From the NCBI RefSeq assembly GCF_001047375.1, contig NZ_LFVU01000004.1, forward strand, positions 62,001 to 126,000: a stretch of DNA of 64,000 nt, in the 5' to 3' direction. Origin of the DNA: Clostridium cylindrosporum DSM 605. Its GTDB lineage: Bacteria; Bacillota; Clostridia; Clostridiales; Caloramatoraceae. A program made the position numbers and the translations under genes. Positions 8,247-18,195 of the stretch are shown here, one piece after another; positions within the stretch are counted from its first letter, which is position 1, and every line of letters starts with the position of its first letter. Under the pieces are notes generated by a model. The model was not told the origin of the DNA. It did no database searches and worked only from the letters and a program-made list of their open reading frames with translations.

Positions 8247-9014
8247 ATGTCACTTAACATATTTGAATTAAATGAAGTTACAAAATCATATGAAAGGAAG
8301 ATAGTATTATCTTCCCTTTCCTTTTTTATAAAAAGAGGAGAATCCATAGCACTTATCGGACCTAGTGGTTCTGGTAAAACTACACTACTTAACTCATTAG
8401 CATGTATTAATAAAATTGATAGTGGTAGCATTTTAATAGATGGTAAATCCTCCACAAGCTACAAAAACCCTAAAAAGCTTGCTAAGAAAGTCGGTATAAT
8501 CCGTCAACAATTTGACCTAGTTCGTGAATTACCTGTAGTTCATAATGTTCTTGCAGGAAGATTTTCTGACTGGGGCTTTTTAAAATCTTTAATTTCTCTT
8601 ATTATTCCAAGAGACTTAGATATGGCAAAGGTAGCCCTTGAAAGAGTTGGACTTTTAGATAAGTTATATGAAAGAACAGCAGACCTTTCAGGGGGACAAC
8701 AGCAAAGAGTTGCTATTGCAAGACTTATAGTTCAAAATCCCGAGGTTATACTTGCGGATGAGCCTGTTGCATCACTTGACCCTACAAGATCCGAGGATAT
8801 ACTTTCTATCCTAACTAGTATTTCAAAGGAAAATAACAAAACTCTTATTGCAAGTCTTCATTCCGTTGAATATGCTAAAAAGTATTTCGATAGAATAATT
8901 GCCCTAAGGGATGGCAAAATATACTTTGACCTTGAATCAAGTAATGTTAGTGAAGATGACCTTGCTGAACTTTATAAGATAGATGATACAAAGGAGCCTT
9001 CTACAAATGAATAA
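8247..9014 (+). CDS. phnC: Phosphonate-type ABC transporter ATP-binding protein
   Basis: A 255-residue ATPase of the PhnC family that powers import with PhnD and PhnE. Walker A GPSGSGKTT is at residues 38-46, the signature LSGGQQQRVAIARL near residue 150, and Walker B VILADEP after it, with the D-loop and the H-loop histidine in ASLHSVEYA. GAAGGTG lies 5 nt before the ATG. Its last 8 bases overlap the PhnE start. Confidence 0.92.
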   Translation: MSLNIFELNEVTKSYERKIVLSSLSFFIKRGESIALIGPSGSGKTTLLNSLACINKIDSGSILIDGKSSTSYKNPKKLAKKVGIIRQQFDLVRELPVVHNVLAGRFSDWGFLKSLISLIIPRDLDMAKVALERVGLLDKLYERTADLSGGQQQRVAIARLIVQNPEVILADEPVASLDPTRSEDILSILTSISKENNKTLIASLHSVEYAKKYFDRIIALRDGKIYFDLESSNVSEDDLAELYKIDDTKEPSTNE

Positions 9015-10647
9015 AACAGGTTTCTTTAAATTTCATAAAAGAAATATACTAACATTAATACTTATACTTACATTTGTATGGAGTCTTTTTTCTGTTAAGT
9101 GGAATAGAGAGCTTATTCATACAGGTGGAATGACAATTATTAAGGAGATACTTAATGGTATAATTCATCCAAACCTTTCAAGTGATATAATACTACTTGC
9201 TATAAAATCATCTTGGATAACCTTAGCCTATGCAGTAGCAGGTATATCTATTGCAATTATAATAGGCTTTGTATTTGGTGTGCTAGCCTCTGGTGTTCTA
9301 TGCTTTAATAATTCTAATAAAGCATTTTGTAAAAGCATATTTAGATCCCTTCTTGGATTTATGAGATGTGTCCATGAACTTGTATGGGCCCTACTATTTG
9401 TAACAGCAATAGGTCTATCCCCCTATGCAGCTATTTTTGCACTTGCAATTCCCTACGGAGGGATCCTCGGTCGTATATATGCGGATATGTTAAATGATGT
9501 AAATAGAGAGCCAATAGAAGCATTAAGATCTTCAGGGGCATCTAGACTTCAACTTCTACTCTATGGTTATCTTCCTATGGTAAAGGCTGATATGTTTAGT
9601 TATACAATGTACAGATTCGAATGTGCCACTCGTTCCTCAACTGTTATGAGCTTTATTGGTCTTGGAGGTCTTGGTTATCAGATACAATTAGCACTTGATG
9701 ACTTAAAGTATGGTGATGTATGGACATATATGTACTTTCTAGTTACACTTGTTGTAATAACCGATCTTTGGAGCAACATGATAAGAAAAAGATTTGTTGA
9801 GGATAACAATCATAAAAAAGGTAACTTTAATTTTATAAAAGTTTCTTTACTTATTAGCATAGTCCTTATTATAGCCTCATGGATACACATAGTGGTTGTA
9901 GATAAGGCAAGTCTTAATTCAATCTTTACAGAGAAGAACCTATATCATATTAATAAATTCTTCTCAGGTCTTATTGGAGCTGGTGAAGAAAACCCTGCAT
10001 TTTATGATCTAGAGCAATGGAGAAATGTTTTAAAGCTTACCTTAGAAACTCTTCAAATGAGTATAATGGCAATAGGATTCGCCACTATTGGTATGGTCAT
10101 AACTGTTATAAGTGCAGCAAGGACTACTATGGAAGGTAAGCTTACCCTTTCTAAAGGGTGGTTCAGTACTCTTTTATTCGGGATAATTAGGGCACTATAT
10201 ATATTCTCTAGATCAGTTCCTGAACTAGTATGGGCTATGATTATAATATTTATATTTAAACCTGGTATACTTCCTGGAGCTGTAGCACTGGCCCTTCATA
10301 ACTTTGGAATTCTCGGAAAGTTATGTGCCGAGGTGGTTGAGGATATTAACCTATCCCCTATTAGAAATCTTTCCTCAAGTGGAGGAAATTCATTTCAGAT
10401 ACTTCTATACGGTGTAATACCAAGCGTTATGCAAAAGTTTATAACCTATATACTTTATAGATGGGAAGTAATTATACGTACTACTATAGTTGTAGGATTT
10501 GTAGGTGCAGGTGGCCTTGGTCAGCAGTTTAAGCTTAGCATGAGCTACTTTAAACTCTCTGAGGTAACATTAATACTTATAGCATACCTAATATTAGTTG
10601 CTATCGTAGATATATTATCTGAGGGCGCAAGAAAACTAGCAGAATAA
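9007..10647 (+). CDS. phnE: Phosphonate-type ABC permease, two PhnE domains fused
   Basis: A 546-residue permease about twice the usual PhnE length (about 270). Two copies of the binding-protein-dependent permease domain are in tandem, each with an EAA-type coupling loop: EALRSSGASRLQLLLYGYLP in the first half and SPIRNLSSSGGNSFQILLYG in the second. Each half also has the paired motif 'VHELVWALLF' or 'VPELVWAMII' and a GLGGLGYQ or GAGGLGQQ stretch. One polypeptide could therefore supply both transmembrane halves. ATG 9007 is chosen because AAGGAG at 8991-8996 is 10 nt upstream; an earlier in-frame ATG at 8983 precedes that site. A terminator follows directly. Confidence 0.88.
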   Translation: MNKTGFFKFHKRNILTLILILTFVWSLFSVKWNRELIHTGGMTIIKEILNGIIHPNLSSDIILLAIKSSWITLAYAVAGISIAIIIGFVFGVLASGVLCFNNSNKAFCKSIFRSLLGFMRCVHELVWALLFVTAIGLSPYAAIFALAIPYGGILGRIYADMLNDVNREPIEALRSSGASRLQLLLYGYLPMVKADMFSYTMYRFECATRSSTVMSFIGLGGLGYQIQLALDDLKYGDVWTYMYFLVTLVVITDLWSNMIRKRFVEDNNHKKGNFNFIKVSLLISIVLIIASWIHIVVVDKASLNSIFTEKNLYHINKFFSGLIGAGEENPAFYDLEQWRNVLKLTLETLQMSIMAIGFATIGMVITVISAARTTMEGKLTLSKGWFSTLLFGIIRALYIFSRSVPELVWAMIIIFIFKPGILPGAVALALHNFGILGKLCAEVVEDINLSPIRNLSSSGGNSFQILLYGVIPSVMQKFITYILYRWEVIIRTTIVVGFVGAGGLGQQFKLSMSYFKLSEVTLILIAYLILVAIVDILSEGARKLAE

Positions 10648-10651
10648 AACA

Positions 10652-10688
10652 AAAGCTATTATAGATGTTTCTATAATAGCTTTTTATT
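10652..10688. terminator. Bidirectional terminator between phnE and kdpC
   Basis: A perfect 13-bp stem (10652-10664 with 10671-10683, loop ATGTTT) followed by TTATTTT on the plus strand. It can also end the kdp transcript, whose last gene stops at 10689. Confidence 0.85.
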
Positions 10689-11243
10689 TTATTTGATTAA
10701 TTTATCTACTTCCATATTTAACTTGATAAGATTAACATAAGCTTTACCTACATTATTTTCTGTACTATTTTCAATTGCTTTTATTAATTTATCTTCGCTA
10801 ATCTTACTTTTCTCAGATATATAGCTTACCTGATAAAGAGCAGCTTCCTTAGATATATTAGGGTCATTAGATGATGCTGATGTAGTTACCATATCCCTTG
10901 GAATTCCATCAAACTTCTTACCCTTTTTAATGTTTGCAGTAGCATAGGTATTGTTAATTAGGTCTACCCTTTTCTTTAAAGTTTCTTTAAAGTCCTTTCC
11001 ACTAGGTGTTTCTTTAGCTCCACCTTCATCACTTTTTGGCCTTCCCTTAAAGTAATAGTCCTTAGTATACTCTTGACCTAAATAAAGTGAACCTATCTTT
11101 TCTCCATTTCTTTCTATAATACTTCCATTAGCCTTATTATTAAAAAGAACCTGTGCTACTCCTGTACCTATTAATGGATATATAACTCCACATAGGATTA
11201 GGAAGATAATTGTTACTTTAATTGAATTCATAAAAATTTTCAT
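10689..11243 (-). CDS. kdpC: Potassium-transporting ATPase subunit KdpC
   Basis: A 184-residue single-pass membrane protein of the KdpFABC potassium pump; KdpC stabilises the complex. The N-terminal helix (residues 10-28) ends 'YPLIGTGVAQVLF' and is followed by NGEKIGSLYLGQEYT and YYFKGRPKSD, typical of the family. The motif ASSNDPNISKEAALYQV near residue 120 matches the conserved SGSGLDPHIS region in a diverged form. AGGAGGT lies 8 nt before the ATG, 13 bp after the kdpB stop. Confidence 0.93.
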   Translation of the reverse strand: MKIFMNSIKVTIIFLILCGVIYPLIGTGVAQVLFNNKANGSIIERNGEKIGSLYLGQEYTKDYYFKGRPKSDEGGAKETPSGKDFKETLKKRVDLINNTYATANIKKGKKFDGIPRDMVTTSASSNDPNISKEAALYQVSYISEKSKISEDKLIKAIENSTENNVGKAYVNLIKLNMEVDKLIK

Positions 11244-11255
11244 TTAATTTACCTC

Positions 11256-13313
11256 CTAAAGAATCCCAAGTACACTTAGTAATGGAGTTATAATCATATC
11301 TATTACCTTAATTGCTATAAATGGAACAATACATCCTCCAAGTCCATATACAAGCAGGTTTCTAGTTAATATAGAATCAATACTGGCAGATCTATACTTA
11401 ACTCCCTTCATAGCTATAGGAATAAGTGCTGGAATTATTACCGCATTAAATATTAATGCACTAACAATAGCACTATTAGAACTTGAAAGGCCCATAATAT
11501 TAAGTGTATTCATACTAGGAATAGATGCTGCAAATATAGCTGGAAGAACAGCAAAGTACTTAGCTACATCATTTGCTATACTAAATGTAGTAAGGGCACC
11601 TCTAGTTATAAGTAGCTGCTTACCTATTTCTACTATTTCAATTATCTTTGTTGGATTGGAATCAAGGTCAATCATATTAGCCGCTTCCTTAGCTGCCATT
11701 GTTCCACTATTCATGGCTATACCAACATCTGCCTGTGCAAGAGCTGGTGCATCGTTAGTACCATCACCTGTCATAGCAACTAATTTACCCTGTGACTGTT
11801 CTTCTTTAATAGCTTCAATCTTATCCTCTGGTTTTGCCTCTGCAATATATGCATCAACCCCAGCTTCCTTGGCGATTGTCTTAGCAGTTAAAGGATTGTC
11901 TCCTGTACACATTATAGTTTTAATTCCCATAGAACGAAGTCTTTCAAACCTTTCTCTAAGACCTTCCTTTACAGTATCCTTTAAGTAAATAACACCAACT
12001 ATATCATTATTAACAGCTACCACTAATGGAGTTCCTCCAAGTAATGATATATCAGTTATTTCCTTTTCTAAGTTACATGGAATTGAGCCTTTTTCAGATT
12101 CTACTAGTTCCTTAATGCTATCTCCTGCGCCTTTTCTATATGCAGTTCCATCATTTAGAATCATTCCACTCATTCTATTTTCTGCTGAAAACTCTATAAT
12201 TTCAGCATCAATATACTTTGTAGCTTCTTCCTTAAATCCTAATTTCTCAGCAAGTACTACCACACTTGTTCCCTCAGGAGTTTCATCCATTAAAGATGAC
12301 ATAGCCGCTGCTTTAATTACATCTTCCTTTGTGTGGTCTCCTACTGGAACAAAATCCGCTGCAAGTCTATTTCCATATGTTATAGTACCTGTTTTATCAA
12401 GTATTATAGTACTTACATCTCCGCATGCTTCAACCGCCTTACCGCTCATAGCAATAACATTAAAGCTAACTGCCCTGTTCATACCAGCAATACCAATTGA
12501 GGATAGTAGCCCTCCAATTGTTGTTGGTATAAGACATACAAGTAGTGCAATTAAACTTGCCATACCTATCTTTACATTAACGTAATTTCCTATGAAATAA
12601 AGGGAAATAGTAACTATTATAAATATAGCAGTAAGCGTTATAAGAAGTACCTCAAGTGCTATTTCATTAGGAGTTTTTTGTCTACTAGCTCCTTCAACAA
12701 GTCCAATCATCTTATCAAGAAAGGACTCTCCTTGATTAACAAGTATTTTAATTTTAAGTGTATCTGAAACAACTCTTGTTCCACCTGTAACACTTGAGAA
12801 ATCTGATCCTGCTTGTTTTAATACAGGAGCAGATTCACCGGTAATTGCTGATTCATCAACTGATGCTATACCCTCTATAACTTCTCCATCACCTGGAATT
12901 ATATCTCCTGCAGAACAAATAACAATATCATATTGCTTTAATTCACTTGCATCTATAACAGTTATTTCGCCCTTTGCATTTAGAAGGTTTGCCTTAGCAT
13001 CCTTTTTGCTTTGCTTTAATGAATCCGCCTGAGCCTTACCTTTACCCTCTGCAATAGATTCTGCAAAGTTAGCAAATAAAAGAGTTATAAATAGTATTAA
13101 AAATATTATCCCATTAAATACTCTGCCTTCGCCTATATTAATTAAGCTAGATGGTGCAATTGTAAATAGAAGTGATATAAAACATCCTATTTCAACAATA
13201 AACATTACAGTATTATTAATCATATATCTTGGATCAAGCTTTAAAAATGCCCCTTTTAAGGCTGTCATAACTACTTTTTTATTTAGAAATTTTCCTTCAC
13301 TATTCTCTTTCAT
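11256..13313 (-). CDS. kdpB: Potassium-transporting P-type ATPase subunit KdpB
   Basis: A 685-residue P-type ATPase, the ATP-hydrolysing subunit of KdpFABC. The phosphorylation motif [12 protein letters not shown] (Asp about residue 305), the actuator loop AITGESAPV, and the hinge [18 protein letters not shown] are all intact. GTG 13322 and ATG 13313 are both in frame; ATG 13313 is preferred because the GGGTGAGG site overlaps the GTG. It lies between kdpA (48 bp upstream) and kdpC. Confidence 0.95.
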   Translation of the reverse strand: MKENSEGKFLNKKVVMTALKGAFLKLDPRYMINNTVMFIVEIGCFISLLFTIAPSSLINIGEGRVFNGIIFLILFITLLFANFAESIAEGKGKAQADSLKQSKKDAKANLLNAKGEITVIDASELKQYDIVICSAGDIIPGDGEVIEGIASVDESAITGESAPVLKQAGSDFSSVTGGTRVVSDTLKIKILVNQGESFLDKMIGLVEGASRQKTPNEIALEVLLITLTAIFIIVTISLYFIGNYVNVKIGMASLIALLVCLIPTTIGGLLSSIGIAGMNRAVSFNVIAMSGKAVEACGDVSTIILDKTGTITYGNRLAADFVPVGDHTKEDVIKAAAMSSLMDETPEGTSVVVLAEKLGFKEEATKYIDAEIIEFSAENRMSGMILNDGTAYRKGAGDSIKELVESEKGSIPCNLEKEITDISLLGGTPLVVAVNNDIVGVIYLKDTVKEGLRERFERLRSMGIKTIMCTGDNPLTAKTIAKEAGVDAYIAEAKPEDKIEAIKEEQSQGKLVAMTGDGTNDAPALAQADVGIAMNSGTMAAKEAANMIDLDSNPTKIIEIVEIGKQLLITRGALTTFSIANDVAKYFAVLPAIFAASIPSMNTLNIMGLSSSNSAIVSALIFNAVIIPALIPIAMKGVKYRSASIDSILTRNLLVYGLGGCIVPFIAIKVIDMIITPLLSVLGIL

Positions 13314-13361
13314 AGTCCTCACCCTTTTTTATTAATATTTAAAATACATCTTAAATTTAAG

Positions 13362-14984
13362 TTATCCTATAGATGTTAAGTATTCAGCAATAGGACCTAG
13401 ACATAGTGCTGGGAAAAATGTTAATGCACCGATAACAAGAATAATAATTGTAAGTATAATATAGAACAATACATTATCTGTTTTAAAACCTTCTGCATTT
13501 CCAACACTTGGCTTTAGCATTAGAGAGTAGGATGCATATAAAAGAGCTCCCATGGAAACATATCTTCCAATCAGCATAGTAATTCCTGTTAGCAAATTAT
13601 AGAATACTGTGTTATCACGAATTCCCTCCATAAGCGACCCATTATTAGCAGCCGCTGATGTAAATTCATATAGCATTCTTGATAATGTATGATAATCCCC
13701 AGTACCTTTACTAACAATAGCTGCAATAGCTAGTGGAATCAGTATAATAGTAGGATGTACAAGTATTGCAATTGATGCACACTTCATTTCCTTAGCCTCA
13801 ACCTTCTTAGAAAAAAGCTCTGGAGTTCTACCTACCATAAGACCACAAATAAACACACTTAGTATTACATATGTTATAAGATTTAAGAATCCTACACCAT
13901 CTCCACCAAAAATACTATTAAGCATCATTCCTAGCATTGCTGCAATTACAGATAAATGACTTAACGAGTCTAGCGATGTATTCACACTACCCGTAGTAAA
14001 GGTTGTAGTAATAGTACTAAATAAGGTGCTTAAAATTCCATCAAACCTAACCTCTTTCCCCTCTATATTCATTCCATTTTGAATTCCAAGAGAAGAAAGA
14101 TATGAGCCTTTAGCTATCTCGCCAAAGTGAAGCATGCCAAATAACATTAGGAATATAGTTAAACAGGTCGCAAATAAAACAATTCCTTGTTTTTTATTTT
14201 TCATGATAAGTCCAAAGGAAGCTATAAGTCCACCTGAAATAACCATCATTGAAAGCATTTCTATAATATTGGTTATTGGAGTTGGGTTTTCAAATGGATG
14301 AGCAGAATTTGCTCCAAAGTATCCTCCACCATTTGTTCCTATATGCTTTATAGCTTCAAATGTAGCTATAGGACCTGACATAATAGTCTGTTTACTGCCA
14401 GAAAGTGTACTAGCTAATGTTTCACTTCCTAAACTTTGAGGTACTCCACCTAGCATTAGTAATATAGCTACAACAAAAGATATTGGTAAAAGCACTCTAA
14501 CAATTACCTTCGTAAAATCTTCAAAAAAGTTACCTAGTGAATTAAACTTACCTGATATGCCTCTTATAAAAGCAAATGCAACTGATATCCCAGTTGCTGC
14601 TGATGTAAACATTAGGAATATCATAACTAAACTCTGTACAAATACAGGTATATCCTCACCTCTATAGTGTTGAAGATTTGTATTAGTTATAAAACTTATA
14701 GCTGTATTAATAGTAGTATCCCATCGTAAACCAGATGCAACTAAAAGAACTATAAAAGAAACAATTGCCATAACTAAATTTGAAACTAGTATACTTATTA
14801 AATAGTCTTTAAAGTTCATCTTTTCACTAGTTCCTAGTAGTTTAAGCATTGGTCTTTCAATTAGAGAAAATACTTTCTCTCCAAAAGTATCTTCATAAGA
14901 AATTATCTTCTTTAGGTATAGTCCCATTAAAAAGCTTAATCCTATAAAGACTAGCATGAAGACTATTAAAAACCCCAATTCCAT
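13362..14984 (-). CDS. kdpA: Potassium-transporting ATPase subunit KdpA
   Basis: A 540-residue potassium-channel-like subunit that selects and passes K+. Selectivity-filter-type motifs are visible: TNTNLQHYRGE, GTNGGGYFGANSAHPFENP, and TSAAANNGS near the C-terminus. It is the first gene of kdpABC; no KdpF-sized membrane peptide is visible upstream. AGGAGGAAGA precedes the ATG. No kdpDE operon is nearby; only an orphan KdpD N-terminal protein is present in the window. Confidence 0.95.
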   Translation of the reverse strand: MELGFLIVFMLVFIGLSFLMGLYLKKIISYEDTFGEKVFSLIERPMLKLLGTSEKMNFKDYLISILVSNLVMAIVSFIVLLVASGLRWDTTINTAISFITNTNLQHYRGEDIPVFVQSLVMIFLMFTSAATGISVAFAFIRGISGKFNSLGNFFEDFTKVIVRVLLPISFVVAILLMLGGVPQSLGSETLASTLSGSKQTIMSGPIATFEAIKHIGTNGGGYFGANSAHPFENPTPITNIIEMLSMMVISGGLIASFGLIMKNKKQGIVLFATCLTIFLMLFGMLHFGEIAKGSYLSSLGIQNGMNIEGKEVRFDGILSTLFSTITTTFTTGSVNTSLDSLSHLSVIAAMLGMMLNSIFGGDGVGFLNLITYVILSVFICGLMVGRTPELFSKKVEAKEMKCASIAILVHPTIILIPLAIAAIVSKGTGDYHTLSRMLYEFTSAAANNGSLMEGIRDNTVFYNLLTGITMLIGRYVSMGALLYASYSLMLKPSVGNAEGFKTDNVLFYIILTIIILVIGALTFFPALCLGPIAEYLTSIG

Positions 14985-15035
14985 ATTCTCTTCCTCCTAA
15001 ACATTAATCCCGGGACTTGCAATTTAATAAATCTG

Positions 15036-15044
15036 ATTATATCA
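15036..15044 (-). promoter_or_regulatory. Extended -10 promoter of kdpABC
   Basis: On the minus strand TGATATAAT (15044-15036) is an extended -10 element; no good -35 box is at the right distance. The leader to the kdpA ATG would be about 45 nt, with no recognisable riboswitch. Confidence 0.4.
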
Positions 15045-15370
15045 TTTGAAACAAATAAGAAAAGGTTCAAAAAAGGCTTAAATATATTAATTTTAGTCAA
15101 ATAAACCTGAAATTTCATATTAATACCTTAAAATCGTAATAGTTTGTTTGTTTTCATTAATTATTAATATAATTTTCTTCACTAATTTCCTATTAATAAT
15201 CATCATTAAAAGATTATTTATACTTTAAACTATATATGGAATAAATATACTTTAAAGTTAGACTTATTAGATTTTATAAAATACCATGAAAACATTTTCT
15301 ACTAAAAGCCTTATTATGTATTTTACAAAATATTATTTCCATTAATTCAAATTAATATCCTATATAAACT
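15045..15370. other. AT-rich non-coding region upstream of kdpA
   Basis: About 325 bp very rich in A and T. No open frame with a ribosome-binding site, no c-di-AMP riboswitch core and no repeat was recognised on either strand. It separates the kdp and manC transcripts. Confidence 0.5.
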
Positions 15371-15415
15371 AAAGAGAGCTATATTGTATTTAATTTACAA
15401 TATAGCTCTCTTTTT
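15371..15415. terminator. Terminator at the 3' end of manC
   Basis: A perfect 18-bp stem (15371-15388 with 15396-15413) abuts the manC stop codon. A T5 run follows on the plus strand; the minus-strand T run is weaker (TTTAGTTT). Confidence 0.75.
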
Positions 15416-16478
15416 ATATAAACTTTTCATATTCATCTAGTGAGGATATGTTTTTTACAAGTGCTTTAATATCCTGACACCTTTCTTTATTGCATACTAA
15501 AAGAACATCTTCTGTATCTACTATAAGTATGTTTTCAAGACCTATTCCCGCAACAAGCCTTTTGTCACCTAATATGGTGGTATTTTTCACATCTAAAAGA
15601 CTTACATCCTTAACAGAGATTACATTTTCATATTCATCTTTATCAAGAAATCTTTCAAGGGAAGTAAAACTTCCTATATCATCCCATTCAAATGAAGTTT
15701 CAAGAACAGCACCTCTATGTGTCCTTTGCATAATACCAAAATCTATTGATATTCCATCTATTTTATTGTATTCCTCTTCTATAACCTCATTTTCCCTATC
15801 AGTACCTATATATTCATACATTCTCATTAATGATTTATATAGATCTGGAAGATACTTTTTAAATTCTCTTAAAAGCCTATCTGCTCTCCATATAAACATT
15901 CCACTATTCCAAAGATAGCTTCCTTTTTCTATAAAGCTTTTAGCAACTTCAACATTAGGCTTTTCTACAAATCTTTTAACCTTATAAATACCATTATTTA
16001 CTTCTGCCCCTTTTTCGATATATCCGTACCCAGCCTCAGGCCTAGTAGGGCTTATTCCCATAGTAACTAGGTAATCCCCATCTCTAGCCATAGAAATACC
16101 ACGTCTTAATGTCTCCTCAAACTGATCTTGTCCTATAATGACATGATCAGATGGAAGTACTACCATTACAGCCTCAAAGTCTTTTTTAAGAAGCTTTATC
16201 GCCGCAAGACCAATGCAAGATGCAGTTTCCTTATTTGTTGGCTCTCTGAAAATATTACCATCTTCTATATCAAGAAGATTCTTTATAATAGGAACATAAT
16301 TTTGATTTGTAACTATATGAATTTTATCTTTGTCTATAACACTGGATATTCTATCAATTGTGCACTCTATCATGGTTTTGTCCCCTACAGTTTTAAGGAA
16401 CTGTTTCGGAAGATGCTTTCTTGACTTAGGCCAAAACCTAGAACCAAGTCCTCCTGACATGATTACCCCATAAACCAT
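15414..16478 (-). CDS. manC: Mannose-1-phosphate guanylyltransferase (short form)
   Basis: A 354-residue nucleotidyltransferase making GDP-mannose from mannose-1-phosphate and GTP. The nucleotide-binding signature GGLGSRFWPKSRKHLPKQFL is at the N-terminus, with VLPSDHVI near residue 110 and the family motif FVEKPN near residue 170. It ends without the C-terminal phosphomannose isomerase domain of bifunctional forms. ATG 16478 is used because GAGGTGAT is 5 nt upstream; an in-frame ATG 15 nt earlier precedes that site. GDP-mannose would supply surface polysaccharide. The HEPN gene upstream ends 47 bp before the start and may share its transcript. Confidence 0.9.
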   Translation of the reverse strand: MVYGVIMSGGLGSRFWPKSRKHLPKQFLKTVGDKTMIECTIDRISSVIDKDKIHIVTNQNYVPIIKNLLDIEDGNIFREPTNKETASCIGLAAIKLLKKDFEAVMVVLPSDHVIIGQDQFEETLRRGISMARDGDYLVTMGISPTRPEAGYGYIEKGAEVNNGIYKVKRFVEKPNVEVAKSFIEKGSYLWNSGMFIWRADRLLREFKKYLPDLYKSLMRMYEYIGTDRENEVIEEEYNKIDGISIDFGIMQRTHRGAVLETSFEWDDIGSFTSLERFLDKDEYENVISVKDVSLLDVKNTTILGDKRLVAGIGLENILIVDTEDVLLVCNKERCQDIKALVKNISSLDEYEKFI

Positions 16479-16525
16479 AAAATCACCTCGCATATATACA
16501 TAATATGATTAAGGTGTATTTTGTG

Positions 16526-17341
16526 TTACTTTGTTTTTCTTTTTTTCCTTTTATATTGTCCTTTAACTTTATCCACGCTTTTAGGTTTGTTATAATCTAC
16601 TTTTACATCAACCCTATCTAAGTGCTTATTTGTATCCTTACCCATATATCTTTTTATATCTTTAAGTAATTGCTCCATTTTAATACACTCTTCATTAAGT
16701 AATTCGTACTTTTCCTTTGAGTGAATATATCTTGGACAATAATGCATTATAACCCCTTTTCTAGATTCATCATATCCTTTATCAGGTATATTAGGGTCAT
16801 AGTTATGAATCTTATCATTTCTATATCTACTTATCTTACAGTCTTTCCAGAAGTTTTCTAGCCTATTACTAATTCCTTGATTTTTCATCTTAACCTTTTT
16901 TATTATGTTTTTATTAAATCCAAAACTACCATCAACATTTATATCATAATATATATTTAAAACATGATATAATGCATCAATTATAGATATATATTGAACT
17001 TGAAAATTTCCATAAAAATAATTTAATTGAAATAAATAGCCTCTACCTTCATCTGATAGATTAGGAAAAAATCGTCCATTATCTTCTCCAAGGTCACATA
17101 TAGTTCTATCATCTATATTCTTATTATAAAAATATATAAAATTAATAATACTAAATCTTAGTTCACGAAGTCTTATTCTTAATTGGATTAGCCAAGGGTC
17201 TAAAGTATATCCTAAATCAAGATAATCGATTTCTTTTCTTGTAGTTTTGTACTTAAAATCAAACTTTAAATTATCAATAAAGCTATGATCTTTAGCTATT
17301 TGAATTTGATCCTTTTTATCTATAAACCAATATTTAAACAT
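16526..17341 (-). CDS. HEPN-domain protein, Cthe_2314-like, putative RNase
   Basis: A 271-residue protein without signal peptide. The central part (about residues 50-215) is helical and contains RNDKIH at residues 174-179, a match to the catalytic R-x4-H motif of HEPN ribonucleases. The arrangement resembles the Cthe_2314-type HEPN family as I remember it. The last 40 residues are strongly basic (ending KGQYKRKKRKTK), which would suit nucleic-acid binding. The ribosome-binding site is weak (GTGAGATGA). No antitoxin or nucleotidyltransferase partner is adjacent; manC follows on the same strand. Target and role are unknown. Confidence 0.55.
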   Translation of the reverse strand: MFKYWFIDKKDQIQIAKDHSFIDNLKFDFKYKTTRKEIDYLDLGYTLDPWLIQLRIRLRELRFSIINFIYFYNKNIDDRTICDLGEDNGRFFPNLSDEGRGYLFQLNYFYGNFQVQYISIIDALYHVLNIYYDINVDGSFGFNKNIIKKVKMKNQGISNRLENFWKDCKISRYRNDKIHNYDPNIPDKGYDESRKGVIMHYCPRYIHSKEKYELLNEECIKMEQLLKDIKRYMGKDTNKHLDRVDVKVDYNKPKSVDKVKGQYKRKKRKTK

Positions 17342-17695
17342 ATTTCATCTCACATTTCTACAAACTATAATATTATATTATTATTACTAAATCATTTATG
17401 TTATTTTAAAATTCTTTATCTAGGTACTTGTAGCCCTTAAGCTATCAGACAATTAACTATTTAAATTCAACAAATAAATATATATTCCAACAATTCTAAC
17501 ATTATTCCTTCTATTTTATTAATATTTTCGTCGAAACTTACAATAATATATAGTAGCATGATTAATACCTTTCTATTTAAACTATAAAGATTAATCTATT
17601 GCTATTTGCCATTTATTATGATAAATTATATCTAAGAATAATTATTATCATATAATAAATAGTAATCGTATAAAATAATTATGAGGTGATTAATA
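17342..17695. other. AT-rich divergent intergenic region
   Basis: This stretch separates the divergent HEPN and HesB-like genes and must hold both promoters. It is almost pure A/T apart from GTACTTGTAGCCCTTAAGC near 17423. No convincing paired -35/-10 boxes, small gene or repeat was found. Confidence 0.4.
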
Positions 17696-17998
17696 ATGAA
17701 CATTCGTATGGACAATGAAACAAGCAAAGCGCTTAAACAAGAACTATCTAATAAAGACAAAGAATATGGAATTAAAGTAGATATATCTACTATTTCATGT
17801 GGTGGACCTATACTTTCGGTTTCTCTTTGTGAAAAAAACAGTCCTGAAGAATTTTGTGAAGTAAATGGAATTAAGGTCTTCTTAGATGAAGGTTTAGATA
17901 AGTATACAGATAGTATTGAAATAAGTAAAAACGATAAATTCGGTGGAGGGTTCTCAGCAACCTACGGCGATGGATGCAGCGCTTGTAATGTAGACTAA
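17696..17998 (+). CDS. HesB-like protein, cysteine form (paralogue of the selenoprotein)
   Basis: A 100-residue small protein related to the HesB/IscA Fe-S assembly fold, best matching the HesB-like (seleno)protein family (TIGR01911 from memory). The key stretch is ISTISCGGPILSVSL with Cys at the position that is Sec in the downstream paralogue. A conserved middle FCEVNGIKVFLDEGLDKY and a C-terminal GGGFSATYGDGCSACNVD follow. GAGGTGATTAATA precedes the ATG, nearly identical to the leader of the next gene, indicating tandem duplication. A strong terminator follows, so it is expressed separately. The exact biochemical role of the family is not established. Confidence 0.75.
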   Translation: MNIRMDNETSKALKQELSNKDKEYGIKVDISTISCGGPILSVSLCEKNSPEEFCEVNGIKVFLDEGLDKYTDSIEISKNDKFGGGFSATYGDGCSACNVD

Positions 17999-18018
17999 TT
18001 TAATCAGCCCTATTAACC

Positions 18019-18056
18019 AGAGAGTATTCCTTAACTTATAGGAATACTCTCTTTTA
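18019..18056 (+). terminator. Terminator of the cysteine-form HesB-like gene
   Basis: A perfect 12-bp stem (18019-18030 with 18041-18052, loop of 10) followed by TTTATAT. Confidence 0.88.
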
Positions 18057-18195
18057 TATGCTTAATTACTTCTCTCTATACTCAAATGTATTATCATTGA
18101 TTTTTTCTATACATTATGGTAAGTTATATATAAGGATAATAATTATTACCTAAAAACTTTTCCCTTCAATATTATTAATTTTCGAGGTGATTATA

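Noticed and set aside
11656-12585. Long open frames on the plus strand inside kdpB
   Set aside because: They are antisense to a complete, well-conserved KdpB coding sequence and lack start signals.
15045-15370. c-di-AMP (ydaO) riboswitch before kdpABC
   Set aside because: The conserved G-rich cores of that riboswitch are absent, and the predicted leader is only about 45 nt.
16128-16424. 98-codon plus-strand open frame
   Set aside because: Antisense to manC, whose conserved motifs cover the region; no ribosome-binding site.
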